Notes: generated by a model not told the origin, from the sequence alone. Positions 1 to 4,895 are shown, numbered from the stretch's first letter. The stretch is DNA of 5,040 nt from Candidatus Cloacimonadota bacterium (GCA_014382915.1 JACNIV010000118.1:1-5040), one strand, 5' to 3'. Program-made: numbers and translations.

Positions 1-1465
1 ACAATACTCTGATTTTGAAAAACTTAATCTAAAAAGAGAACAATTAAAAATAATTTCCAGTCTATTATCCGGATTTCCAGAACAAGTTTTCTATGTTGCT
101 GAATTAATTAAAGACATGGGTATTAAAAAGACATTAGATAATTCTTACTTAATCCGTGAGTATAACTTTGATAAAGTAATCCCAATATTAGATAAATATA
201 AACAAAATAAAGAAACTATGGAATTTTTGCAGCTATTAGCATCTTTTGATTTCATCGGATATGATTTAATATTTGAAATTGCTGAAGAAGATTTCTATAA
301 AGACTTGCTTCAGGAATTTATTGCAAGAGCAATTTGTGAGCATTTAGGAGCAACAAAAGAATATATTCGATTAAACGATGCAATTCGTGACTATGTTAGA
401 CGAGCAAATAAAGAGATACCGACACAGTTCGAAGATAAATTAAAGCAACATTATATAAAATTTCTTAAAAATTACAAAACTGAAGAAATTGATGTTGCTG
501 ATTTATTCTATTCTATGAAGCAAGCTCTTTTATCTGGTGAAGATATTGATCCGTCGTATTTGATTCCTTCTCACTTTTTGAAAACCATGAAAGAATTATA
601 TGACGAAAAAAAGAATTATGAAGATATAGTTAAATTAGCAGATCGGGTTTTACAAAATGAAAAAAATATGGATGAATTTATAGTTTTCCAAATTAGATAT
701 TATCTTTGTCAATCGTTAGCTAAATTAAAAGATACTAGATTTACAAAAGAGGTACAGAAAATTAAAGGTTCTGAACACAACTTTCTATTAGGTTTTTATT
801 ATAGACAATTAGGGAATAATATCAAAGCCATCGAAAGACAAAAAATGGCTTTAAAAGAAAGAAAATATTTTCCAAGAGCACAAAGAGAACTTGTCCAATT
901 ATATTTAAATTTAGAAGACTTTGATAAAGCCTTAGATTTGGCTAAAACTAATTATTGTAATAGCAAAAATAATCCTTATCATATACAAGCATATTTCAGG
1001 TGTTTAATTAATTCTGAGAAAAATTCAGAAAACTCAAAAATAATTAAAGAACTTCTACCAAACCTTGATAAAATTAAAACTGATAAAGGAAAAGAGATGT
1101 TTTTGCAAGCAAAAGCACAATATTATGCATTTTTTAAGAATGATAAGCTTAAAGCTTATCAGTATGTTGAACAAGCTATATATGATTTTCCTAATGTGCA
1201 TTATACTTATTTAACAAAATTTGATATCTGTGAGCGTTTTGATGATATTCTTGGCATGAAGGATGCTATTAAATATTTAGAAGGAAAAGTAAGAAGACAA
1301 AACTTCCTTTACAATACATTATTAGGGAGAAAAGCAATTTATTACTCTAAAACTAAAGATATAAAAAAAGCTCGTGATTTATTAAAAGAAATAAAAAATT
1401 ATCCCGAAAATGCACTTGAAAGATTACATACAAAAATAGAAACAATTTATAAAACTAATAGTTAA
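1..1465 (+). CDS. C-terminal part of a probable STAND-type NTPase with TPR-like repeats (5' end outside window)
   Basis: The frame is open from base 2 with no stop, and 38 codons precede the ATG at 116. That ATG has no ribosome binding site, so I treat this as the 3' part of a longer gene. Numbering from that ATG, residues 30-105 look like a winged-helix segment: the run FLQLLASFDFIGYDLIFEI is followed by YIRLNDAIRDYVRR, which resembles the 'R-L-H-x-x-I-R-D-Y' element after the ATPase core of STAND proteins. From about residue 185 to the end, paired helices repeat in TPR style, for example a tyrosine-rich helix near 222-240 and LYLNLEDFDKALDLA near 263-277. In STAND proteins such repeats act as sensor or partner-binding arms. 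No Walker motif, catalytic domain or membrane segment is visible here. Base composition is much more AT-rich than the genes downstream, which suggests acquisition. The nickel genes downstream are probably unrelated. The STAND and defence assignment is inference from fold-like patterns. A plain TPR protein is the main alternative. Confidence 0.6.
   Translation, partial: QYSDFEKLNLKREQLKIISSLLSGFPEQVFYVAELIKDMGIKKTLDNSYLIREYNFDKVIPILDKYKQNKETMEFLQLLASFDFIGYDLIFEIAEEDFYKDLLQEFIARAICEHLGATKEYIRLNDAIRDYVRRANKEIPTQFEDKLKQHYIKFLKNYKTEEIDVADLFYSMKQALLSGEDIDPSYLIPSHFLKTMKELYDEKKNYEDIVKLADRVLQNEKNMDEFIVFQIRYYLCQSLAKLKDTRFTKEVQKIKGSEHNFLLGFYYRQLGNNIKAIERQKMALKERKYFPRAQRELVQLYLNLEDFDKALDLAKTNYCNSKNNPYHIQAYFRCLINSEKNSENSKIIKELLPNLDKIKTDKGKEMFLQAKAQYYAFFKNDKLKAYQYVEQAIYDFPNVHYTYLTKFDICERFDDILGMKDAIKYLEGKVRRQNFLYNTLLGRKAIYYSKTKDIKKARDLLKEIKNYPENALERLHTKIETIYKTNS
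1141..1161. repeat. perfect inverted repeat inside the STAND-like gene
   Basis: Arms TGATAAGCTT (1141-1150) and AAGCTTATCA (1152-1161) are exact complements around a single base. The palindrome is translated in frame as part of a TPR-like helix, so it may simply be a coding coincidence in AT-rich DNA. Confidence 0.6.
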
Positions 1466-1540
1466 AGAAATATTAGAATTCATTATTAATTGATATGTTT
1501 TGCTCTCTAGTCCAAATTTGCAACCTGAACAAAACATTTC

Positions 1541-1563
1541 GGTTCAATTTACAAAATTGAACC
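1541..1563. repeat. 23-base palindrome after the STAND-like gene, possible weak terminator
   Basis: GGTTCAATTT (1541-1550) and AAATTGAACC (1554-1563) are exact complements around ACA. The hairpin lies 75 bases past the stop codon at 1465. No T-run follows on the plus strand, so a classical intrinsic terminator is doubtful. A REP-like element or a Rho-assisted 3' end fits as well. The rest of 1466-1590 shows no gene. Confidence 0.5.
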
Positions 1564-1594
1564 AGCTCAAAAGAAAAAGCAAACAAATCATCCC

Positions 1595-1623
1595 CTTCGC
1601 GTTCTCTTCGCGATTTTCGTGGC
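1595..1623. repeat. degenerate interspersed repeat of the 'cttcgtg-gc' kind
   Basis: The stretch contains CTTCGCGTTC, CTTCGCG and TTCGTGGC. Read on the other strand it starts GCCACGAA, the same beginning as the element at 3767-3784. This looks like a worn copy of a short dispersed repeat. Copy number in the genome cannot be judged from this window. Confidence 0.4.
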
Positions 1624-1636
1624 TAAAACTTTTTCA

Positions 1637-1665
1637 TTGACATCCACCCCTCGTAACACTTTTCT
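1637..1665 (+). promoter_or_regulatory. candidate nikR promoter
   Basis: A perfect -35 box TTGACA (1637-1642) is followed after 17 bases by TTTTCT (1660-1665), a poor -10 box matching three of six consensus bases. The start site would fall near 1672. The two candidate NikR half-sites cover the spacer and the start region, as expected for repression. The -10 is weak, so this is tentative. Confidence 0.4.
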
Positions 1666-1679
1666 GCCATTCGTAACAC
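1653..1679 (+). promoter_or_regulatory. candidate NikR operator: two GTAACAC half-sites in direct orientation
   Basis: GTAACAC occurs at 1653-1659 and again at 1673-1679, separated by 13 bases, immediately before the ribosome binding site of nikR. GTAACAC is the half-site I recall for predicted NikR operators in deltaproteobacteria, where it normally pairs with an inverted GTGTTAC at similar spacing. Here both copies point the same way. The position over the putative promoter suggests autoregulation. Confidence 0.5.
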
Positions 1680-1691
1680 GAAGGAGTTTTT

Positions 1692-2105
1692 ATGTCGGAA
1701 TTGATCAGGTTTGGTGTTTCGCTGGAAAAAGGGCTTCTGCAGAAGTTCGATAAACACATCAAAAAAGAGAATTATGCTAACCGTTCCAATGCCATTGCAG
1801 ACCTCATAAGAGATAAACTCATCCGGCAGGAATGGGCAGAAGATAAAGAAGTTGCCGGTGCCATCATCATGGTTTTCGACCATCACCAGCGTGACCTGGT
1901 GAATAATCTCACCAACATCCAGCACGATTATCATAAATACATAATTTCTTCCCAGCATATTCACCTGGATCATGATAATTGTTTTGAGATAGTGGTGGTA
2001 AAAGGTAAACCAAACCAACTGGAAGAACTGGCAAATAAACTGAAAGCAGCCAAAGGTGTGAAACATGCGTCGCTCAGTTTGGCAACTACCGGCAAAGAGG
2101 TGTAA
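1692..2105 (+). CDS. nikR: nickel-responsive transcriptional regulator NikR
   Basis: NikR is a tetrameric cytoplasmic repressor that binds DNA when loaded with nickel and shuts off nickel uptake genes. At 137 residues it is close to the 133 of the E. coli protein. Residues 1-50 fit the ribbon-helix-helix DNA-binding domain (strand LIRFGVSLE, then helices around NRSNAIADLIRDKL). Residues 55-137 fit the ACT-like metal-binding domain. The four nickel ligands are visible with exact family spacing: His78, His89, His91 and Cys97, matching E. coli H76, H87, H89 and C95. The start is supported by AAGGAG at 1681-1686, five bases before the ATG. Two GTAACAC half-sites just upstream suggest it controls itself. 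The three genes that follow on the same strand are all linked to nickel or anaerobic metal chemistry and are likely regulon members. Confidence 0.93.
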   Translation: MSELIRFGVSLEKGLLQKFDKHIKKENYANRSNAIADLIRDKLIRQEWAEDKEVAGAIIMVFDHHQRDLVNNLTNIQHDYHKYIISSQHIHLDHDNCFEIVVVKGKPNQLEELANKLKAAKGVKHASLSLATTGKEV

Positions 2106-2252
2106 CCTTGCGCAGGTTGTGTAACTTCTTGCTTTTCTTGCTTGTCCGGCGTAGCTTTAGCGTAGTCGGAACCTCCGCAAGGTTGGGAAATCTTTCCTCT
2201 CGTTCCCAAACTCAGTTTGGGAACGCAATTGCCCATGAAACTTTGTTTCATA
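2104..2252. repeat. composite array of five short hairpins (REP/MITE-like)
   Basis: The region between nikR and the fmdE-like gene holds: AACCT-N5-AGGTT at 2104-2118; TCCGGC (2145-2150) facing GTCGGA (2165-2170, one G-T pair), enclosing the direct repeat GCGTAG (2149-2154 and 2160-2165); a second AACCT-N5-AGGTT at 2170-2184; CGTTCCCAAACT (2201-2212) facing AGTTTGGGAACG (2214-2225), a perfect 12-bp stem around one base; and ATGAAAC (2235-2241) facing GTTTCAT (2245-2251). No gene is credible here. The GTTCCCA...TGGGAAC type is, from memory, a common dispersed repeat in many environmental bacterial genomes. Confidence 0.65.
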
Positions 2253-2290
2253 AATGTGTATGTTAATTCACAAAAGAGTAAGTAGTATCA

Positions 2291-2312
2291 TTACGAAAGA
2301 GGACTTTCGTAA
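2291..2312. promoter_or_regulatory. perfect 9-bp inverted repeat upstream of the fmdE-like gene
   Basis: TTACGAAAG (2291-2299) and CTTTCGTAA (2304-2312) are exact complements around AGGA, 54 bases before the start codon at 2367. The right arm shares TTCGTAAC with the second half-site at the nikR promoter. It could be an operator, or another dispersed palindrome like those just upstream. Confidence 0.45.
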
Positions 2313-2366
2313 CGAGCAGAAAAATTGGAAGATGGAATCGAAGAGAGGGGTCGAGGGTGAGTTAAT

Positions 2367-2888
2367 ATGAAATCCTACCAGGAAGCTGTTCAATTCCACG
2401 GGCATAGCTGTCCCGGACTGGCAATGGGCTACCGCATGACAAACGCAGCTCTGGATCATTTTTCTTCTGAGAGAGCAGAAGACGAAGAAATGGTTGCCAT
2501 CGTGGAGAATGATGCCTGCGGAACAGATGCTGTTCAATTTCTTTCCGGCTGTACTTTCGGCAAAGGAAACCTGATCTTTAAAGATTATGGAAAGATGGTT
2601 TATACATTTTATCATCGTGCTTCCGGGAAAGCAGTTCGCATCAGCAGGAAAGCCAGCTTCAGAGCAAAGCTATCCGATATGCAGATTTCCAGTGAAGAAA
2701 GAATAAATTTAATACTTACAGCTCCTGAAAAAGATATTGTTCAAATTGAAGAAATCAATATGCCGGAACCAGAGTATTCTCGCATTTTCGATACGATTTT
2801 GTGCGAGGTCTGCGGTGAATCGGTAGTTAAAAGTAAAACCCGGATACTGGATGGTAAAAATGTTTGCATTCCATGTTTTAAAAAATAG
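2367..2888 (+). CDS. FmdE-family protein with C-terminal zinc ribbon
   Basis: FmdE-type proteins are named after a subunit gene of the molybdenum formylmethanofuran dehydrogenase operon of methanogens, but in bacteria their role is unsettled. At 173 residues, the N-terminal domain shows the hallmark FHGHSCPGLAMGYR (residues 10-23, with His11, His13 and Cys15), then ENDACGTDAVQFLSGCTFGK (47-66, with Cys51 and Cys62). Together these probably form a metal-binding pocket. The C-terminus is a short zinc ribbon of two CxxC pairs, Cys146/Cys149 and Cys167/Cys170. No signal peptide or membrane segment is seen, so it is cytoplasmic. The start is backed by AGGGTGAG a few bases upstream. Its place between nikR and a nickel-type transporter suggests a link to nickel handling or to a nickel enzyme, which is inference from context. 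Formylmethanofuran metabolism is unlikely, since no other genes of that pathway are near. Confidence 0.82.
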   Translation: MKSYQEAVQFHGHSCPGLAMGYRMTNAALDHFSSERAEDEEMVAIVENDACGTDAVQFLSGCTFGKGNLIFKDYGKMVYTFYHRASGKAVRISRKASFRAKLSDMQISSEERINLILTAPEKDIVQIEEINMPEPEYSRIFDTILCEVCGESVVKSKTRILDGKNVCIPCFKK

Positions 2889-2896
2889 AAATGTCT

Positions 2897-3013
2897 TTCT
2901 GAGATCTCTTTTAACTTTGCACAGGAAGAATCTCGTGGATGAACATTCAGCTTTGCAATTCGTTTTCAGAATGAGATCCTTCCTGAGAACAACGTGCAAG
3001 ATCCGTCAGGAAG
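2897..3013 (+). repeat. overlapping inverted repeats between the fmdE-like and transporter genes
   Basis: TTCTGA (2897-2902) faces TCAGAA (2966-2971). The 13-base arm at 2922-2934 (CAGGAAGAATCTC) faces 2973-2985 (GAGATCCTTCCTG) with one mismatch. CTTCCTGA (2979-2986) can instead pair perfectly with TCAGGAAG (3006-3013), so two hairpins compete for the same bases. The layout could be a worn dispersed repeat or a leader that switches between folds ahead of the transporter gene. No T-run follows either stem. Confidence 0.45.
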
Positions 3014-3050
3014 ACAAAATAATTAAATATTAGAATAAGGAGAGTAAAAA

Positions 3051-3761
3051 GTGAGTAATGAAATCACTCTTTTAGCGATCACAGCCGCCTCGATCGGTTT
3101 TTTTCACACGTTATTCGGACCGGATCATTACCTGCCGTTCATCATGATGTCCAAAGCCAGGAACTGGTCGACTCCCAAAACAATGCTGATAACTTTTTTA
3201 TGTGGTGTGGGACATGTGGGAAGTTCTGTGGTTCTGGGAATTATCGGAGTTTCAGTAGGAATTGCCCTAACCAGGATCGAGTTTTTTGAATCTTTCCGGG
3301 GGAATCTGGCAGCTTGGGCTTTTATCGCTTTCGGGTTGGTCTATTTTATCTGGGGACTGCGAAAAGCGATCCGCAATAAACCGCATACACATTTGCATAT
3401 TCACGAGGACGGCACATCACACGAACACGACCATGCTCACATCAAAGACCATTCACATGTGCACGAAAGCAAAGGTAAAACAATCACACCCTGGATACTT
3501 TTCACGATCTTTGTTTTAGGACCTTGCGAACCCTTAATTCCCATTTTAATGTATCCGGCAGCCAAAAATAATATGGGTGGTTTAATACTGGTCACATTAA
3601 TCTTTTCAGTGGTCACTATCAGCACGATGATGGTTGTGGTCTATATTACTTCCACCGGGATAAAATTAATTCCCCTGAAAAAGATGGAAAAATATTCCCA
3701 TGCTCTTGCCGGAGCGATAATTTTGTTCAGTGGCTTGGGAATTCAGTTTTTAGGACTGTAA
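3051..3761 (+). CDS. probable nickel/cobalt membrane transporter, NicO/UreH-like, with His-rich loop
   Basis: A six-helix inner-membrane protein of 236 residues. Hydrophobic segments lie near 4-24, 43-73, 84-104, 146-168, 173-201 and 214-235. Helix 1 carries FHTLFGPDHYLPF (His19, Asp25, His26), which resembles the HxxxxDH-type nickel signature of NiCoT/NicO carriers. Helix 2 has GVGHVGSS (His55), and helix 4 has GPCEPLIP around Cys159 and Glu160. The loop at 112-138 contains eleven histidines alternating with other residues, a typical nickel or cobalt binding tail. The start is GTG, chosen because AAGGAGAG at 3037-3044 sits at good spacing and little coding potential lies upstream. Direction of transport is not certain: NicO relatives include both importers and the exporter RcnA. 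A nikR-headed locus with hypB favours uptake. An alternative database label would be a TauE/SafE-like permease. Confidence 0.75.
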   Translation: MSNEITLLAITAASIGFFHTLFGPDHYLPFIMMSKARNWSTPKTMLITFLCGVGHVGSSVVLGIIGVSVGIALTRIEFFESFRGNLAAWAFIAFGLVYFIWGLRKAIRNKPHTHLHIHEDGTSHEHDHAHIKDHSHVHESKGKTITPWILFTIFVLGPCEPLIPILMYPAAKNNMGGLILVTLIFSVVTISTMMVVVYITSTGIKLIPLKKMEKYSHALAGAIILFSGLGIQFLGL

Positions 3762-3766
3762 AGAAA

Positions 3767-3784
3767 GCCACGAAGAACACAAAG
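3767..3784. repeat. dispersed repeat fragment GCCACGAAGAACACAAAG
   Basis: The motif begins six bases after the transporter stop codon. Related fragments occur at 1595-1623 (opposite orientation) and 3905-3926. It resembles short repeats I recall scattered between genes in several uncultured lineages. Confidence 0.4.
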
Positions 3785-3856
3785 GGAACATTAAAATCTA
3801 ACACCGAAAACTGAATACCTTCCGAACGTCCAGCAACTGCCGGATTCATGCTTCTC

Positions 3857-3876
3857 TTAACCTTCGGAACGGTTAA
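3857..3876. repeat. small hairpin TTAACC-N8-GGTTAA
   Basis: Exact 6-bp arms at 3857-3862 and 3871-3876 enclose eight bases. The hairpin lies in the 268-base gap between the transporter gene and hypB, which contains no credible gene. It is followed by an A-rich stretch, not a T-run, so it is not a convincing terminator on the plus strand. Confidence 0.35.
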
Positions 3877-3893
3877 ATGTATAAAAAAGGAAA

Positions 3894-3912
3894 TTGACAC
3901 ATTTTTTGTGTC
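3894..3912 (+). promoter_or_regulatory. TTGACA box with GACACA/TGTGTC hairpin, possible hypB promoter element
   Basis: TTGACA at 3894-3899 is a perfect -35 box, but the bases 17 positions later (3917-3922, TGACTT) are a poor -10. The box overlaps an inverted repeat, GACACA (3896-3901) and TGTGTC (3907-3912). Downstream lie more repeats and 100 bases before hypB. A separate hypB promoter is plausible given the gap, but this is weak support. Confidence 0.25.
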
Positions 3913-3926
3913 TTAGTGACTTTGTG
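3905..3926. repeat. dispersed repeat fragment with TTTGTGTCTTAGTGAC
   Basis: This reads like a degenerate copy of a 'ctttgtgtcttagtggc' type repeat, related by sense to the fragment at 3767-3784 in opposite orientation. The two would then flank about 120 bases as inverted remnants. Confidence 0.3.
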
Positions 3927-3932
3927 CATTGT

Positions 3933-4006
3933 TTCGACTCGTAAGTAAGCGACGAGTCGAAGCTAAAGAATAATTATGTCTCGAGTCGACATTCTTTTCG
4001 ACTCGA
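3933..4006. repeat. four copies of TCGACTCG arranged as two hairpins upstream of hypB
   Basis: TTCGACTCGT (3933-3942) faces ACGAGTCGAA (3952-3961) with a nine-base loop. TCGAGTCGA (3981-3989) faces TCGACTCGA (3998-4006) with an eight-base spacer. The core octamer therefore occurs in the order forward, reverse, reverse, forward within 75 bases. The cluster ends 23 bases before the hypB start codon. It may be a REP-like element or a binding array. Confidence 0.65.
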
Positions 4007-4029
4007 TAAAATAAAAAAAGGATAAATTA

Positions 4030-4686
4030 ATGGATACAAAAGAAATAAAAGTGATGCAGAAGATATTGAACATTAACGATAGGATCGCAGATGAACTCAG
4101 GATTTCGCTAAAAGAAAAAGGAATTTTATATATTAACCTGATGAGTTCTCCCGGTTCGGGAAAAACTACTCTCCTGGAAAAAACCGCAGAGAAATTCGGG
4201 AAGAACATTTTTGTTATCGAAGGTGATATTCAGACCACACTCGATGCGGAAAGAGTAACAAAAGCCGGCATTCGCAGTTACCAGATAAATACCGGTCCTT
4301 TTGGTGGTGATTGCCACCTGGAGTCCGGCTGGATAAAATCTGCAATAGAAGAGATCGACCTGGAAGGAATAGATATTCTGTTCGTAGAAAATATCGGCAA
4401 CCTGGTCTGCCCTGCAGAATTTGATGTAGGAGCTCATATCAACACCGTAGTTCTCAGCGTTACGGAAGGTGAAGATAAACCGCTCAAATATCCCCTTGCT
4501 TTCAGGAATTCTCAGCTTTGTATAATTTCCAAAACTGACCTTCTTCCCTACCTCGATATCAATATCGAGCAAATAAAAGAGAACATAAAGAAAGTCAACC
4601 CACAGATGGAAGTGATAGAGCTTTCTGCAAAGACGGGAGCAGGTTTTGAAGACTGGATTGAGTATTTAAAGAAGAATAAAAAATAA
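4030..4686 (+). CDS. hypB: hydrogenase nickel-insertion GTPase HypB
   Basis: HypB is a cytoplasmic SIMIBI-class GTPase that, with HypA, inserts nickel into the large subunit of [NiFe] hydrogenase. At 218 residues this is the compact form: it lacks the N-terminal CxxCGC motif of E. coli HypB and the His-rich stretch of other bacterial forms. Visible motifs are the Walker A loop SSPGSGKTT (39-47), EGDIQTTLDAERV (64-76), the metal site Cys95-His96 in CHLE and Cys127 in ENIGNLVCP (120-128), TEGEDKPLKYP (145-155), and SKTDLLPY (167-174) as the guanine-specificity motif with Ser in place of the usual Asn. Between NTG and CHL there are five residues (PFGGD), longer than the one to three I recall from E. 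coli and archaeal HypB. AAGGA lies eight bases before the ATG. hypA and the other hyp genes are not in the window. A terminator follows directly. Confidence 0.94.
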   Translation: MDTKEIKVMQKILNINDRIADELRISLKEKGILYINLMSSPGSGKTTLLEKTAEKFGKNIFVIEGDIQTTLDAERVTKAGIRSYQINTGPFGGDCHLESGWIKSAIEEIDLEGIDILFVENIGNLVCPAEFDVGAHINTVVLSVTEGEDKPLKYPLAFRNSQLCIISKTDLLPYLDINIEQIKENIKKVNPQMEVIELSAKTGAGFEDWIEYLKKNKK

Positions 4687-4711
4687 GCCACCCAATTTCG
4701 GATGGCTCTTT
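4686..4711. terminator. bidirectional intrinsic terminator between hypB and the tRNA cluster
   Basis: AGCCACCC (4686-4693) faces GGATGGCT (4700-4707) with one mismatch and a six-base loop, starting in the hypB stop codon. On the plus strand it is followed by only CTTT. On the minus strand it is followed by a T-rich tract (complement of 4671-4685), so it is a stronger terminator for the tRNA transcript arriving from the right. Confidence 0.7.
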
Positions 4712-4715
4712 AAGC

Positions 4716-4791
4716 TGGGGTGGATGATGGGACTCGAACCCACAACGCCTGGAACCACAATCCAGTGCTCTACCATTGAACTACACCCACC
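4716..4791 (-). tRNA. tRNA-His (GTG)
   Basis: The minus-strand sequence folds as a full cloverleaf. The acceptor arm is GTGGGTG with CATCCAC (one G-T pair). The extra 5' G at -1 (position 4791) sits opposite discriminator C73, the identity mark of tRNA-His. The anticodon loop TTGTGGT gives GTG (4756-4758), with stem CTGGA/TCCAG. The T arm is GTGGG-TTCGAGT-CCCAT. CCA is encoded at 4716-4718. It is the last tRNA of the cluster before the terminator. Confidence 0.95.
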
Positions 4792-4895
4792 ATTAAAATA
4801 AATTCCAAATCACAAATAATAAACGATGCATTAATAAATACTAAATCTTGATTCTTCAATCTTCAATCTTAAATATTCAATTCTCAATTTAAAAA
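4792..4895. other. AT-rich spacer between two tRNAs with a short tandem repeat
   Basis: This spacer has no gene. It is low in complexity and contains CTTCAAT twice in tandem plus a partial third unit (4854-4870). On the minus strand, in the sense of the tRNAs, it has no clear hairpin plus T-run, so read-through from tRNA-Arg to tRNA-His is possible. Confidence 0.5.

Noticed and set aside
1623..2066. Open minus-strand frame of 147 codons opposite nikR
   Set aside because: It lies fully antisense to a gene with clear NikR ligands, has no family motif, and its composition is that of a reverse-complement shadow.
1970..2251. Open minus-strand frame containing the peptide SDYAKATPDKQ
   Set aside because: It is a translation of the hairpin repeats between nikR and the fmdE-like gene. 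Peptides of this kind are, from memory, common spurious products of dispersed repeats.
2104..2252. CRISPR-like array from repeated hairpins between nikR and the fmdE-like gene
   Set aside because: The repeat units differ from each other, there is no regular spacer length and only one motif (AACCT-N5-AGGTT) recurs, twice.
2851..3033. Open plus-strand frame of 60 codons overlapping the end of the fmdE-like gene
   Set aside because: It starts inside the zinc ribbon coding sequence in another frame, lacks a good ribosome binding site and runs through inverted repeats.
3798..3804. Single CTAACAC resembling a NikR half-site upstream of hypB
   Set aside because: One mismatch and no partner half-site at 13 to 15 bases on either side.
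4552..4569. Perfect 8-bp inverted repeat CTCGATAT-CA-ATATCGAG inside hypB
   Set aside because: It encodes an ordinary Asp-Ile-Asn-Ile-Glu stretch. The codons alone explain it, and nothing nearby suggests a site.
4126..4572. Open minus-strand frame of 148 codons opposite hypB
   Set aside because: It is antisense to all key HypB motifs, with no recognisable domain or upstream signal.
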